The position numbers and the translations under genes are program-made. The notes beneath the pieces were generated by a model. The model saw nothing but the letters and a program-made list of their open reading frames with translations. It was not told where the DNA came from and did not search any database. A DNA stretch of 64,000 nucleotides from Colocasia esculenta (taxonomy: Eukaryota > Streptophyta > Magnoliopsida > Alismatales > Araceae), in contig CM024756.1 in the NCBI GenBank assembly GCA_014218235.1, positions 77,436,152-77,500,151 on the forward strand, in the 5' to 3' direction. This document shows, piece after piece, positions 21,842-32,499 of the stretch. Position 1 is the stretch's first letter. Each line of letters begins with the position of its first letter.

Positions 21842-23092
21842 GATTACCTCATGGAGACCAAGTTGGTTGTACCATTGAAGTTCTCAAGAGATAGCGTGCA
21901 CTTCCTCTCCCATCTTGTTCTCGTGAGTGTGATTTGAAAGATTGAACTTAAGCCATTAATGTAAAGAACTAACTAATAACTAAAGCTTAAATTGCGCTGT
22001 TACGCTGCCGAAATTATCTCTTGACTATTGTTATCATGCAATCATGTTCACCTTACTTATTACTTCTCCACATCATGATCATGAACATGACATTACAATT
22101 ACTTATATCTTGGAACTCTTATATTGCCCATTATTGATTGTGGGTATCTACATTTGAAATTTAGTGAGATGCTGATCGGGCACGGAGAGTGTCCAACGGC
22201 TCCAATCTAGCCCCAATGACGAAGAGTCATAAATATACTGTTAACAATGGGGTATAATGATTATTGGCATTGCATATGTGCTGGGAGTACTTGCGTGTTG
22301 AATGCTAGATATAATAACCACATACACATTTCCTAGTGTGCATTTCAAGGTGGATCTTTCCTTGGTGTACATTAGTGTCTTCGTGCTTGATTAGTGTTAC
22401 ATGATCGTGCATGTGCTTGCTTATGTGATATGGCCATCTTGCAATTATTGCAATTTAAATGATATTGCGTGCTTATTACATGACATTCTATTGAAAACTC
22501 TTGCTCTTTATATCAATTCTAGATCTTGCTCTATCTTAATCATTCCATCTAGCTTGTTCATGTATCATGGTTAATGAGTTTTATTCATACATGCATATCT
22601 TGATCATCGTGCTTACCTAGTTTTAAATTGCTAAACACTTATATCATTGCTCGTACATTGAGATATAAATCCTACTGGGTAGTTTACTCATTCCCTATTT
22701 TAACCCTCTAGGGACTATGAAGTGCCCAAGGAGGAACCAGTCGAGGATGGGAATGCATCTGAGTTATCAGCATTCCAACACACGAGTTCATCTCTAGTTC
22801 GAATGAGAGTTAGATTGATGTAGTAGGAAGTGAGATTTTATGTTCTTTTCCTTTCATTGAGTCTTAGTCCTGTTACTCAACATTTAAGAGTTGTATTGGT
22901 TTCATTTTGAAACAATGAGATGAGTTTGGAATACAAGTTTAATTGAGTTCATTATTTGGGCCCTATTATGATGTGTGTTGATGTGTATTTAGTGCTTGCT
23001 AGCTAGAGGCTTATTTGCCGACTGCTCACATCTCGGAATATCGACTTGAATTATCTCAATATTATTTGCTGCATAATTCTCAGGACATGACA
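21842..23092 (+). mobile_element. Family-A LTR fragment, inverted copy
   Basis: Reverse complement of about the first 1.2-1.3 kb of the element A LTR (2324 to about 3600) and of 62672-64000, ending in CAGGACATGACA at 23092. Shared landmarks are CTAGCTAGAGGCTTATTTG, AGGGCCCAATA (as GGGCCCTATTATGATG), the CACGGAGAGTGTCC block and the phrase AAATCCTACTGGGTAG. No primer site follows the LTR end, so this is a 3' or solo LTR remnant whose 5' part was removed at the Athila-B junction. Confidence 0.87.
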
Positions 23093-24864
23093 CCATGGGA
23101 TGGAGCATCCCGTGGGTCTGCCTCTCTGCTGGTCTCGCGACCGCAGTGCATGTCGTGACACCAGAAGAGGCGTCAGCCCAGTCAGACGCGACCTTGTCGC
23201 GACGCGTTGCCCCATCGCGATAAGTATCGCGACGGCTAGGGGGGACATACTTGTGTTGCCTTGGGTGTTTCCTTTGTTCCAGTTGGGGTGTCGGTGTGTG
23301 CCCCAAGGCAGGCTTGCCCTTAGGACCTTCAGGTGGGGAACGCGGTAGGTTGCCTCGTTGCGTTCAGTTACTGAAGGTGACACCTTCATGGCCGTGTCCT
23401 GGCGGCGGTGCTAAGAGGCTCGTGTTTGTCTAATAATCGATTGTCTGGTGGTCAATCGATTATTAGCAGAGCGATCTTTTCCGTAGTGACTGGTAGTGTT
23501 TCTGAAATTTTGGCTTGTTCGTGTGCCTTGGTCGGCTGACGGCCCTCTCGAGGGTCCGTGTGTGCCTCGTGCTTGCTGGCTTGTTGTGGGTTACAAGCCC
23601 ACAAGCCAGCAGTTTGGAGTGGTTTTTTTTATGCATACCCTACCTACTCGCTTGGTGCTTTGCACTTTAGGGCTTGTCCCGTTTAGAGGTTGTCTCCGTT
23701 GCCTGGGACCCCATCCCTGTGAGCCTGTTGAGGGAGTACTCCAGGCTACGGGCGTGCTCGAGTCTACGGCCTAGTTGGCGGACTCTGGAGAGGAGGGGAA
23801 AATGAGGTTTGGACAGCGGCGCCGAGTCTTTTGTAGAGCTCTCTTGTTTGGGGCGGGACGCCGAGGTCGTTGAGGTGTTTTCATTCTGGCGCAGTTCAGA
23901 CAGTCCTTTTTCTCACTACCTCTCTGTGTGTTGGTTCTGGAACCACGTAGTGGTGCTAGGCGTGGGGCCGCAGCTTGGCCAGGTTGCGCGATGTGTGCGT
24001 TCTTGTGGTGTTCTATGGCGGCTCTATGTCGCTCTCCCAGGGGGGTTAGAGGCAGGAGCCAGGCTGGCGAGAAGAGGGAGTGGCTGGTGTGTCCTCCTCT
24101 TAGCTGCCAGTGGCAGTGGCTTGGCTGCTGTTGTTATGACGACGTTTCCAAGTATTATCCATTGCCCTAGCATGTACAGAAGTTATAGCCTGGTCGTGCC
24201 TAATTTCCATAGGCATCGTTGGTTTGGCCTTGTTGGCTTGTGCTTCTAGTGGTTTCCGCTTCGGTGTCCTCTTAGTTCCGTAGTCCCATTCTTGGTACCA
24301 GTCCATGGTGGCACCAGCGTGTGTGGCTTCCCAACTCACAGTGTGTCTGGGGTGCAGGGTGGTTCTGCTTGTGGGCCCTCGACCTTGTGGAGCTCTGAGG
24401 TGGCCGTTCTTGTGGTGAGACATCCTTCTCACGTGGTTTCTCGGTGGTCTCCGTGAGACCCCTGTCTCAACAGGCGTGCCGAGACTTGTTTCTGTGTTGT
24501 GCCTGACTCCGTTGGTTTCTGTGGGAGTCATGTGTGTGTGTCACGACCTTGGTTAGTGGTCGTGGCATTGCATTGTTCTGTTTCGTTGCTTAGTAGTACC
24601 ATTCTGTAAGTGTTCCTCGCTTTAAAGCTTTCTTGTGTAGTTTCCTATTTTCGGAGTTCCTGCTGCTCTGGCCGGTGAGGGACTAGTAATCCCTACTGGG
24701 CCTTGTTCGTGAGGCTCACTCCCCCTACTTCCTTCAGCTAGGGCCTCGTCATTGCGGGAGTTCAATGTCAGACGGGTTGCAGAGGCGGCCGTGGTGCCGT
24801 GTGCTGTTAGCAGCAATGAGAGCGAGTGTTGTGAGCTCTTGTACCTGAGTGAGTTGAGAGTTTT
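23093..24864 (+). other. GC-rich, LTR-like stretch of uncertain family
   Basis: This 1.8-kb stretch is clearly richer in G and C than its neighbours. It has a TCGCGA-rich part (about 23130-23240) like that in the LTRs of elements A and E, and a segment near 24665-24725 (CTACTGGGCCTTGTTCG...CACTCCCCC) that resembles the motif near the end of those LTRs. Open frames of up to 146 codons show no recognisable domain. I read it as the remains of another chromovirus LTR, but no ends are visible and a different origin is possible. Confidence 0.4.
23430..23466. repeat. Perfect 14-bp inverted repeat around ATCGAT
   Basis: CTAATAATCGATTG, a 9-base spacer, then CAATCGATTATTAG. The arms are exact complements, and each has an internal ATCGAT palindrome. 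It is isolated in GC-rich surroundings. It could form a cruciform or RNA hairpin, or be a paired protein site. Confidence 0.7.
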
Positions 24865-26149
24865 TGTCATACCCCAGAAATTTCATTAATTAAAAATTTT
24901 AGATAATAGAAAATTCATCAATTTATAAAAAAACCAAACTAGCTAAAAGATACACGTCATTATTGCATGAGTAGAAACTCATGTAAAAATTCTATAAAAA
25001 TAATAGTTGTACCTTAAAAATTATTATCTAATGACCCATTAAGAAATTTGGGTATAGAAAATAATTCAGACCATGATTAGAATTTTTGTGACTTATTATT
25101 GTAAATAAGGAATAAATTAGAGAATCCATTATTACATGAGCCAAGTGGATTAACAATTGAAATAAAATTATGGGTAGGCTTCAAACAATATGTGGGGATA
25201 GTCCATAAAAGGAATTGGATCAATGGACAACTTATGACCTATGAACAAATTCAAGTATGAAAATAGTAAATAAATAACTTACGTATTATCGAAATGATAG
25301 AACTTACGTACCACTATCGTACGTGAGAAAACACATTAGAAAATTCCGTAAAAATTATAAATCAACCTCAAACATTATTCTTAAGAGTTTCATGAAGAGA
25401 TTCGAGCAACAAAATCTGATTGGCCAAGTGTACGTTACACGTGACCAAGTTAACCAAATTAGGGAACTAAGTCGGAAAATTGTTAACACGGAAAAATAAC
25501 CCAACCATAAATGAAATAAATAGGTTGGAGAGACTTATAAAATTATGTATTAGTGACCCATTAATGAAATTGGCCAATGGATCACTTTTAGCCTAATAAT
25601 AAAATTGGAACATAAAAATACTCAGAAATTCGTACCTGTAAATATGCAATAATTGTGAAGGGCACATTAGGGTTTAAATTAGGGTAATTAGTCATACAAG
25701 ATAAGTCAAAACCGGACCCAACTCTAAGAGGTGGTTTCCTAAACCTTGCTACCTCCTTTGGGTGAGAGAAATCTCAGATTTTGGAAACTAGAATGCAGAA
25801 ATTCGCAGCCCTCTTTCCTAGTCCCATTAGGATATGAAGTAGCACCCTAAAACTATAAGAACTCTTCACAAAACGTTTGGGGAAGGTTTAGCATCAAGTT
25901 GGGGTCGTGTGCAGCATGTTTGGGGCGCTGGAGGAGAGGAGAAGGCTGGGGAAAAACATGTCTTCTTCCACCTCGCCCTGTAGCGAACCAGGAACCTGCG
26001 GGGAGTTCTTTGCATTCAAAGGTAGGCATTCTTGGGTCAAGATTAAAGACAAATAATACCATCTTGTAGAGCTTCGTGTCTAGCTTCATTTTCTTCTGAT
26101 TTTACTAATTTTCATGGAGTATACTTTGTGTATTAGTCGTTCTCCCTAA

Positions 26150-26900
26150 GTCGCGCACAGTTAGGGCTTTTCCCGTTCTTCTTATAATGCACATGATTTG
26201 AGACCGAATTAGACTAAATCATAAACATCAAAGTTCTTCTACTTGTAGTAACGATCAGCTTTCATGTTGAACATTTTGTCTAAAGTTTTCAGTTAGAGAG
26301 TTATGAACCCCGTAAGAGAGTCATGCATAATACTGTGTTTTCGGGTTAGCAGTTAGCCTTAGGTTCTTCCTGTTTTGCTTGAGATTTAAGACCGAAGTAG
26401 GTCAAGCCTCCAACATGAAAGTTCTTTTATTAGTCGATATGGTCATCTTCCATGTTAAATGTTTTTCTTAAATGTCATTATTTAGAGAGTTATAAACTTC
26501 GTAATAGAGTCGTGCATTATACTGCAATTTCTGGTTGCATTTAACTTTAAGTTCTTCATGTTTTTCACAAGGGAAAAGACCGAATTAGGTAAAACCCCCA
26601 ACATCAAAGTTCTTCCAATAGTTGTCTTGGTCATCTTTAATGTTAAATGTTTTATCCAAATATCAGTAGATCTCATGTTACAAGCCTAACATGTAAGTCG
26701 CAACAAAGTCATGCATGTTAGGGATTTTTTACGTTCTTCCTATATTTCATGCAATTAGAGACCGATTCAGACCCACCCACAACACACAAGTTCTTCCAAT
26801 GGATGTCCTCGACATTTTCTATGTTGCGAGTTTTGTCTAAAGGTCAGCATATAGAGAGATATAGGCATTTCACGAATATTGCCCTGTGTCAAATCTTGGT
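26150..26900 (+). repeat. Degenerate ~188-bp tandem repeat, about four units, in the LTR of element E
   Basis: The marker AGACCGAATTAGAC recurs at 26201, 26389, 26577 and 26759, a period of 188, 188 and 182 bp. Each unit also repeats GTTCTTCC words, a CATCAAAGTTCTTC phrase, CATGTTAAATGTTTT and TAGAGAGTTAT. The LTR of element A has about two related units in inverse orientation near 4560-4930, so the array expanded or contracted between families. Confidence 0.75.
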
Positions 26901-26959
26901 AGTTTGAATCAAGAGCATGTCAGATCCCTGTCGGACTCAGGCGCAGACCCTGTGAATGT

Positions 26960-27100
26960 GACGGCCCGATATGTCACGTTCTGAGGTCGGGTCGCAACAG
27001 TACTTCTGTCGCATTCTGGTCGCGACAGTACCGCTGTCGCGTTCTGCCTGCCTGATCTGACGACCCCGTCGCGATCCTTGCAAGACCACGTCGTGATCTC
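26960..27100 (+). repeat. CG-rich TGTCGC motif cluster in the LTR of element E
   Basis: Contains CTGTCGCATTCTGG, GGTCGCGACAGTACC and CTGTCGCGTTCTGCC in close succession, followed by GTCGCGATCC. It parallels the inverted block 4125-4320 of element A, including flanking words such as CCTGTGAATGTGACGG. Confidence 0.6.
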
Positions 27101-29131
27101 AGTTTTTGGGCCAGAAAACCCATCTTGTGCAAGTCTCGATGTACCACTGTAACTTCCATATCATGTTAACGGTCTTAATTACAGAAAAATGAAGTTGTAA
27201 GTATTGGTTGCATTTTAATATAATAAAAGTCAATCACTTGATCTTTCATATCCATGATTTCATGACACATGCACACACGTTGAACCATCCAAATATGGCT
27301 TTTGGCATGAATATGATACATAACCTATTTGGTAATTAATGCAATTAATTACCTTATTTTAAGAAGTACTTGTTTACAATTCGTGCGATGTTTTGGAACA
27401 CCGATCCCGACGCTCCACTGTTCTAGAATTCCTCTAGAACATCGAGTACTTGTTTCTATAATTACACACTCTTTTGACTTGGAGACGAACTCTCCATCGG
27501 ATACTCCTTCCGCCGGACTAGTGAATCCTTGTTCAAGGCCTCCATAAGACTCCTCTGATCATGGATTCCCACATGGTCGACGAGCCGTTGTACCCTAACA
27601 CCTATGATACACTCTAGGGATCAGTAAGATCCAACGGCCTTAGATTGTTCTCTCGCTCTTATCTTGAATCACGCCGGACCTCTGGACTTGTGCATAACAT
27701 GGCCAGCGGAAAGATCGTGAGTTCCACCTGACTGCCAACACCATGTGCGCGTGTTGTGCAACTGTTACATCTCCTATTTACTCGTCGCATTACGTGCAAT
27801 GTCCACTAGCTCTCATCTATACTCGACTCGCTCATCTATTCACGTTCACTCTACTATCTCGTCTCTCTCGTCTATTCATCTAGTACTCTCTTGAGACTCG
27901 TTGAGCTGTTGTGGCTCCTATCGTTTGTACTATTCATGACTGTCTAGCGCTATAATGCATACTGTGCAGGGCACGGAGAGTGTCCGAGGGGCTCCAATCT
28001 AGTCCTGGGGGCAGAGAGCCACCCGAAAATACCTGCAGGGGCTATTGACGGTGTTCTGCATTGCACCGGTTCTGTCTACACTATCTTGGCTAGACATCTG
28101 ATTATTATCCTTTTAGTCTGAGGAGTTCAAACGTAATGTGATATTACTGTGCTATCACAACTGTTATAACATTCGTCTGAGGAGTTCAGACATAATGTAC
28201 CATCATGAAACGGCTACTGTCCTAGAAGTGACTACTGCCGTATTCCACCAGTGCACCGTTGTGCAACCATACACGCAATCTCGTTACACGCTATCTTGTC
28301 ATACACTCTACTTGCTCTACTTGATACTCGCTATCTTGAGTTACTATGTGCTATCACGACTTGATCATGTTCAAAGTGCAATTTACTCTTTACATGACCA
28401 GCTACTATCATCTCTTCTTGCTACATCGCTTGCGATTCTTGACAATATCGTTACTTGCTATTGTTGTTATCGTTTTCTATCGTGACTGACTTTAATTATC
28501 GTGCTATACTTGATTCATCTGCTATTTGAACCAGTTACTTGTGCTATTTTTGGAAACTATACTCGATCTCGTGCCATTGTGCTATCCTATTACCTATTGC
28601 TCTATCCCTTGCTATATTTTGACTCTCTTGTACCTGCTATCTTTTACCATACCTGACTCTCTCGCTCTATCATTAGTTACTCTGCCTTTAATGCATTAAT
28701 TACTTAATGCATGCTTGACTCATGAGATTTAAGTCCTACTGGGCGTTGTTGTTCGCTCACCCTGCGTTTTTGGTTATTGTGTCTCAGGTAAGTCGGACAA
28801 TGACGTTAGATGCACCCATGGGACAAGACCCGAGTGTTGAGTGACCTGGAATTAGTTGATGAAGATACTCTAGTACAATGGAGTCTAGTAGATATTGTTT
28901 TTTTTTTTTTTATTTCTTTCTAATGTAATAGAGTCAATGAGCTATATGTTTTGGCTCTGGATTAGTGTTGTAATAGTCTTAGTGGAATTTCAATGAAATA
29001 AGAGTTTTATTCCAATTATTGTTCATTAGATACTCTGATTTATTCAACTGATTGTACATGTTACTCTACTATGTACTTCGTTCACGTCTCCCCCGATTTA
29101 TTCCGCTGCTAAATTGGAGGGGCGTGACAGT

Positions 29132-29144
29132 TTGTATCAGAGCC
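29132..29144 (+). promoter_or_regulatory. Primer binding site of element E (tRNA-Met type)
   Basis: TTGTATCAGAGCC differs from the tRNA-Met complement TGGTATCAGAGCC by one base and lies just after the LTR end GCGTGACA. It defines the boundary at 29129. Confidence 0.85.
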
Positions 29145-29264
29145 TAGGATGTCCTTATTAGGATATTTAGGTCCTAGGATGTTCTAGGTGAACTGCCATA
29201 ACCGTGTCTAAGTCAACCACCATACCTATGTGAGAGATTGGGTAAAGCTTGGGGTTATGCTAGG

Positions 29265-29940
29265 AGTTTAGGGAAGAAGGATGGTAGTCTCAGGTTGTGC
29301 AATGATTATCGGCAGGTAAATTGGGTTACAGTGAAGATTAGTTTCTTCTGTTAACCCAGGATCAACGATTTGTTTGACCAATTACAGTGTGCTTCAGTGT
29401 TCTCGAAGATCGATTTGAGGTCAGGTTACTACCAGCTGAGGATCAGGGAGTCAGACATCGCCAGATCATCCTTTCGTACTCATTACCGCCACTTTGAGTT
29501 TGTCATTATCTTTGTCTCAAGAATGCACCAATAGCTTTCATGGAGATGATGCACAATGTGTTCTGAGAGTACCAAGGCAGGTTCATAGTTGTGTTCATGG
29601 ATGACATCTTGGTGTACCCAGTGACAGTGAGGGACCATGAGGTGCATTTGAGACTTGTGTTGGGGGCACTTAGGAGACTGCCTTTATGCCAAGTTCAACA
29701 AGTGTCAATTTTGGCTAAAGGAGGTGCACCTTCTGGGTTACGTGGTCTCAGGTGCAGGGGTGGCAGTGGATCTTGCCAAGGTCGAGGCCATGGTTTCTTA
29801 GGGCCAGCCCTCTACAGTAGCAGACGTGCACAATTTCTGGGGTTGGCAGGTTACTATAGAAGGTTCATTCAGGACTTTTCCAGAGTTGCTGAGGCGCTGA
29901 CGAGGTTGACTAGGTGTGAGACGAGGTTTGTGTAGACGAC
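29265..29940 (+). pseudogene. pol: Element E reverse transcriptase, 5' truncated
   Basis: Only about 120 bp after the primer site the sequence enters the RT domain at KKDGSLRLCNDYRQ, so gag, protease and the RT N-terminus are deleted. It continues with FSKIDLRSGYYQLRI, FRTHYRHFEF, and then the catalytic FMDDILVY at about 29596-29620. FLGLAGYYRRFIQDFSRVAEALTRL follows in a shifted frame at about 29838. Typical Ty3/Gypsy RT motifs are in order but spread over several frames with stops. Enzymatically dead. Confidence 0.87.
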
Positions 29941-30410
29941 AGAGTGTGAGCAGAGCTTCCAGGAGCTGAAGAGCAAGTTGACTTCAGCCACGAATTTTAT
30001 TTTGCTATCTGGTAGTGGTGCCTTTGTCGTCTTCACTAACACTTCTGGAACTTGTCTTGGTGCTGTGTTGATGCAGCATAAGAGGGTAGTCGCTTATGCT
30101 TCTAGATAATTGAAGAAGCCTGAGCAGAACTATCCGACTCATGACTTGGAGCTTGCAGCAATCATGTTTGCCTTGAGGTTGTGGAGACATTACTTGTACG
30201 GAGAGGTGTTCGAGGTGTTCATGGACCACATTAGTCTACAGTATGTCCTCACTTAGAGGGATTTGAATCTAAGGCAGCGCAAGTCAGTCGAGTACTTGAA
30301 GGACTATGACTTTACTATTTCCAATCACCTGAGAAAGGGTAATGTCATAGCTGACACTTTGAGCAGAAGAGCCCACTTGAGTTCTTTGTTGGTTAGACAC
30401 TAGAGATTGG
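29941..30410 (+). pseudogene. pol: Element E RNase H
   Basis: Reads FVVFTNTSGTCLGAVLMQ, VVAYASR-stop-LKKPEQNY, THDLELAAIMFALRLWRHYL, VFMDHISLQYVLT-stop-RDLNLRQRK and ends HLRKGNVIADTLSRRAHLS. The first catalytic Asp of the usual YTDAS has become Asn (FTNTS), and two CAA/CAG-like codons have become TAA/TAG. The domain otherwise keeps family length. About 90 bp of decayed sequence follow before Copia-2 begins; no integrase is present. Confidence 0.88.
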
Positions 30411-30502
30411 GAGGATGTTGTTTAAGGAGTGTTTCTTCTATCGAGACTCAGAGACAGAGCAGTGCTGACCAGTTTGATAGTTCGACCAGCCTGTTGAGTT
30501 AT

Positions 30503-31929
30503 TGTTGTGTGAACATCCATAACCATTGTTTTTGATGTGTTTTTATGATGATCTAAATCTTATGTGAATGCCATGTTGATGAACAATGTTGTATTATTCA
30601 AATGTCAAGTCATTGAACTGATGTGTCGACACATGCAATTCACATGTCGACACACAACTCTGGACATTAAGTCATGGCTCTCATACTGATGTTGATATCT
30701 AAGTTAAAGTTTCTCATTTGTAGGAGAACACATGATACAAGAGATTGCATAGAATATCAAGTTCAATCTGAAATAGAAGAGATCAAAGAAGTGCTGCAGT
30801 AGTTGTTGACAACCACATACTTGTCTGTAGACAACTTAAGGCAACCATTAGAAATAGCTTCTAGATGGACGGATTCAGGTAGTAGTTGTCGACAACCAGG
30901 ATGCGCCTGTCGACAATCAGTGAAAACCTTCATCAACAAGCTTCTAAAAAAATCAAGGCAAGCAGTATTTGTTGACAACTAGGATGCGTCTGTCGACAAC
31001 CTTGCTGAACATTCAAGGATTCAGTTCTGCATAGAGGATTTGCAATAGTAGTTGTCGACAACCTCTATGCATCTATCGACAATTGCAGTCTTAGTGCCAA
31101 CACGTGAGCAGTATGTGCTCTTAATTAGAGCATCCTTTTCTCGTACACACGAATCCCTATGTATGTGTGTGAATAAAGGCCACCTATAAAGGAATCATTT
31201 CCCCCTTTTCAGACTAAGGAGCCTCTACACACTTTCCAAGCCCCAGAAGCAACCCGAGGAAGGCTCCACAGTGCTCTACTCAAGCTCCAAGGATCGACAA
31301 CCAGAAGATTTATCTTAGGAGATCAAATTGGAGTAAAATTCATCATTGAGCTCAAGCATCTACTGCATAATTCAGCAACTTGAAGTCAGAGGATCTGGAT
31401 GAAGAATATGGAGGATTCAACATTATCATCTGTTCTTTCTAGCTTTTAAATTCTCCCTCTGCACTTCAATTTCATCATCTCAAGTGTGTGAACTGTTGAA
31501 TTGAACAATCCTTGTGTTCAATTCACACTTGTGTGGTTTGATTTGAGACATTGATTGTCTCATATCGTGTGTGTGTTATTGCATGTTTGTTGAACTTGCT
31601 ATATAAGCAATTTGGTGTGTGTGTGGACAGTGGATGTAGGATACACAAGTTGTGTAATCCGAACCACCTTAAATCCTTGTCTATTGTGATTTGAATTGTT
31701 CCATCATTAGATGATTGATAGACCGATCAATTGTCCTCACTTCTATCATCTTGTTAGCCTTGAATTCGCACTCTGCACACACAACTGAACTTAAATTCAA
31801 TCTATGCATACACCACTTTCTCATATCATTTATTAATTTTGAATTTATGTACTATCTATTTTTGAATTGGAGGTAGTCTATTCAACCTCCCCCTCTAGAT
31901 TACCTTAATAGTTAATTCTGAATTCTTCA
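30503..31929 (+). mobile_element. Copia-2: 5' LTR (SIRE/Maximus-like)
   Basis: About 1427 bp from TGTTGTGTGAACATCC to AATTCTTCA. Near the end is the CCTCCCCCTCTAGATTA phrase typical of SIRE-type LTRs, then TTGGTACAA, a decayed form of the usual TTGGTATCAGAGC primer site. A Copia gag follows at 31977. The start is set by the change from element E sequence and is certain to a few bases only. The LTR carries the GTCGAC palindrome array. Confidence 0.75.
30621..31085. repeat. Array of GTCGAC-centred palindromes in the Copia-2 LTR
   Basis: About ten copies of TTGTCGACAA or close variants (TGTGTCGACACA, GTTGTTGACAAC, CTGTCGACAATC). From 30800 onward they come in pairs: a left arm AGTTGTCGACAACC, an 8-10 base spacer such as AGGATGCGC, and a right arm CTGTCGACAACC. 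Four such pairs are spaced by roughly 70-90 bp. Confidence 0.8.
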
Positions 31930-31976
31930 ATTGGTACAATTTAATTGCTAGATCTAACGATCAGGAGATATTCTGA

Positions 31977-32327
31977 ATGATGAATGCTAATAGGGGATTT
32001 TTGGCTCAAGGACACTCAGTGTCCAGGCCTCCATTCTTTGATGGGACTGACTACACTTGCTGGAAAAATCGTCTGTAGGTGTTCTTGAGAGCTCAAGAGT
32101 ATGATCTATAGATGATAGTGAGCAAAGGTCCCTTTGAGCTACCAAATGATGAAGACAATTGGACAAGAGGGCCGATCCGGAAGGCCACTCTAATTGGAGT
32201 GCCATGAATATGACACAGTGCGTTGTTCACGTAAAGGAATATTCAAGAGTGCCCACATGTACATCTGCAAAGGAGATGTGGGATAAAGTGGAACTAATCT
32301 AGAAGGTACATCTAAAGTAAGAGAAAC
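31977..32327 (+). pseudogene. gag: Copia-2 gag, N-terminal part
   Basis: Starts MMNANRGFLAQGHSVSRPP and FFDGTDYTCWKNRL, the N-terminal signature of SIRE-type gag (DUF4219/UBN2-like). A TAG follows, then VFLRAQEYDL, MIVSKGPFELPNDEDNW and, after a frame change, SAKEMWDKVELI. The frame is cut at 32328 by the Harbinger-like element and resumes in phase at 35052 (LVSEYEMFRMKNEETIS). Stops include CTG-TAG at about 32076. The gene encoded the structural capsid protein. Confidence 0.87.
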
Positions 32328-32499
32328 TAAGGTCTGTTTGGTTAGGTGTAAAACCTCACTGAAGAAAATGTTTTCAGGAAAAGATCATGTTTTAAGTCAT
32401 TTGGTATCACTGAAAATATAAATATGAAAAAATTTCCTCAAAATTTCGGATTTGGGCATCCCTGTAAAAACTCCGGAGACCATTTTCCCCGAAACCCTC

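Larger units (their letters stand above)
24865..29129 (+). mobile_element. Element E: 5' LTR of a Gypsy chromovirus, about 4.3 kb
   Basis: Runs from TGTCATACCCCAG to GGGGCGTGACA; a tRNA-Met-type primer site follows within three bases. Related to but distinct from family A: it shares the GGGCACGGAGAGTGTCC block (27970), AAGTCCTACTGGGCG (28732), the CG-rich TGTCGC cluster (26960-27100) and repeat units near 26160. There is no gene. 25030-25700 is AT-rich; 27400-28700 is rich in short CTATC/CTCG words. The 3' LTR is not in the window because Copia-2 interrupts the element at about 30503. Confidence 0.85.

Noticed and set aside
23100..24531. Frames of 80-146 codons in the GC-rich segment as host genes
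   Set aside because: No recognisable domain, no supporting start or splice context, overlapping frames on both strands.
30621..31085. Palindrome array as a CRISPR array
   Set aside because: Spacers are short, similar to each other and irregular, the repeats lie in a plant LTR, and there are no cas genes.
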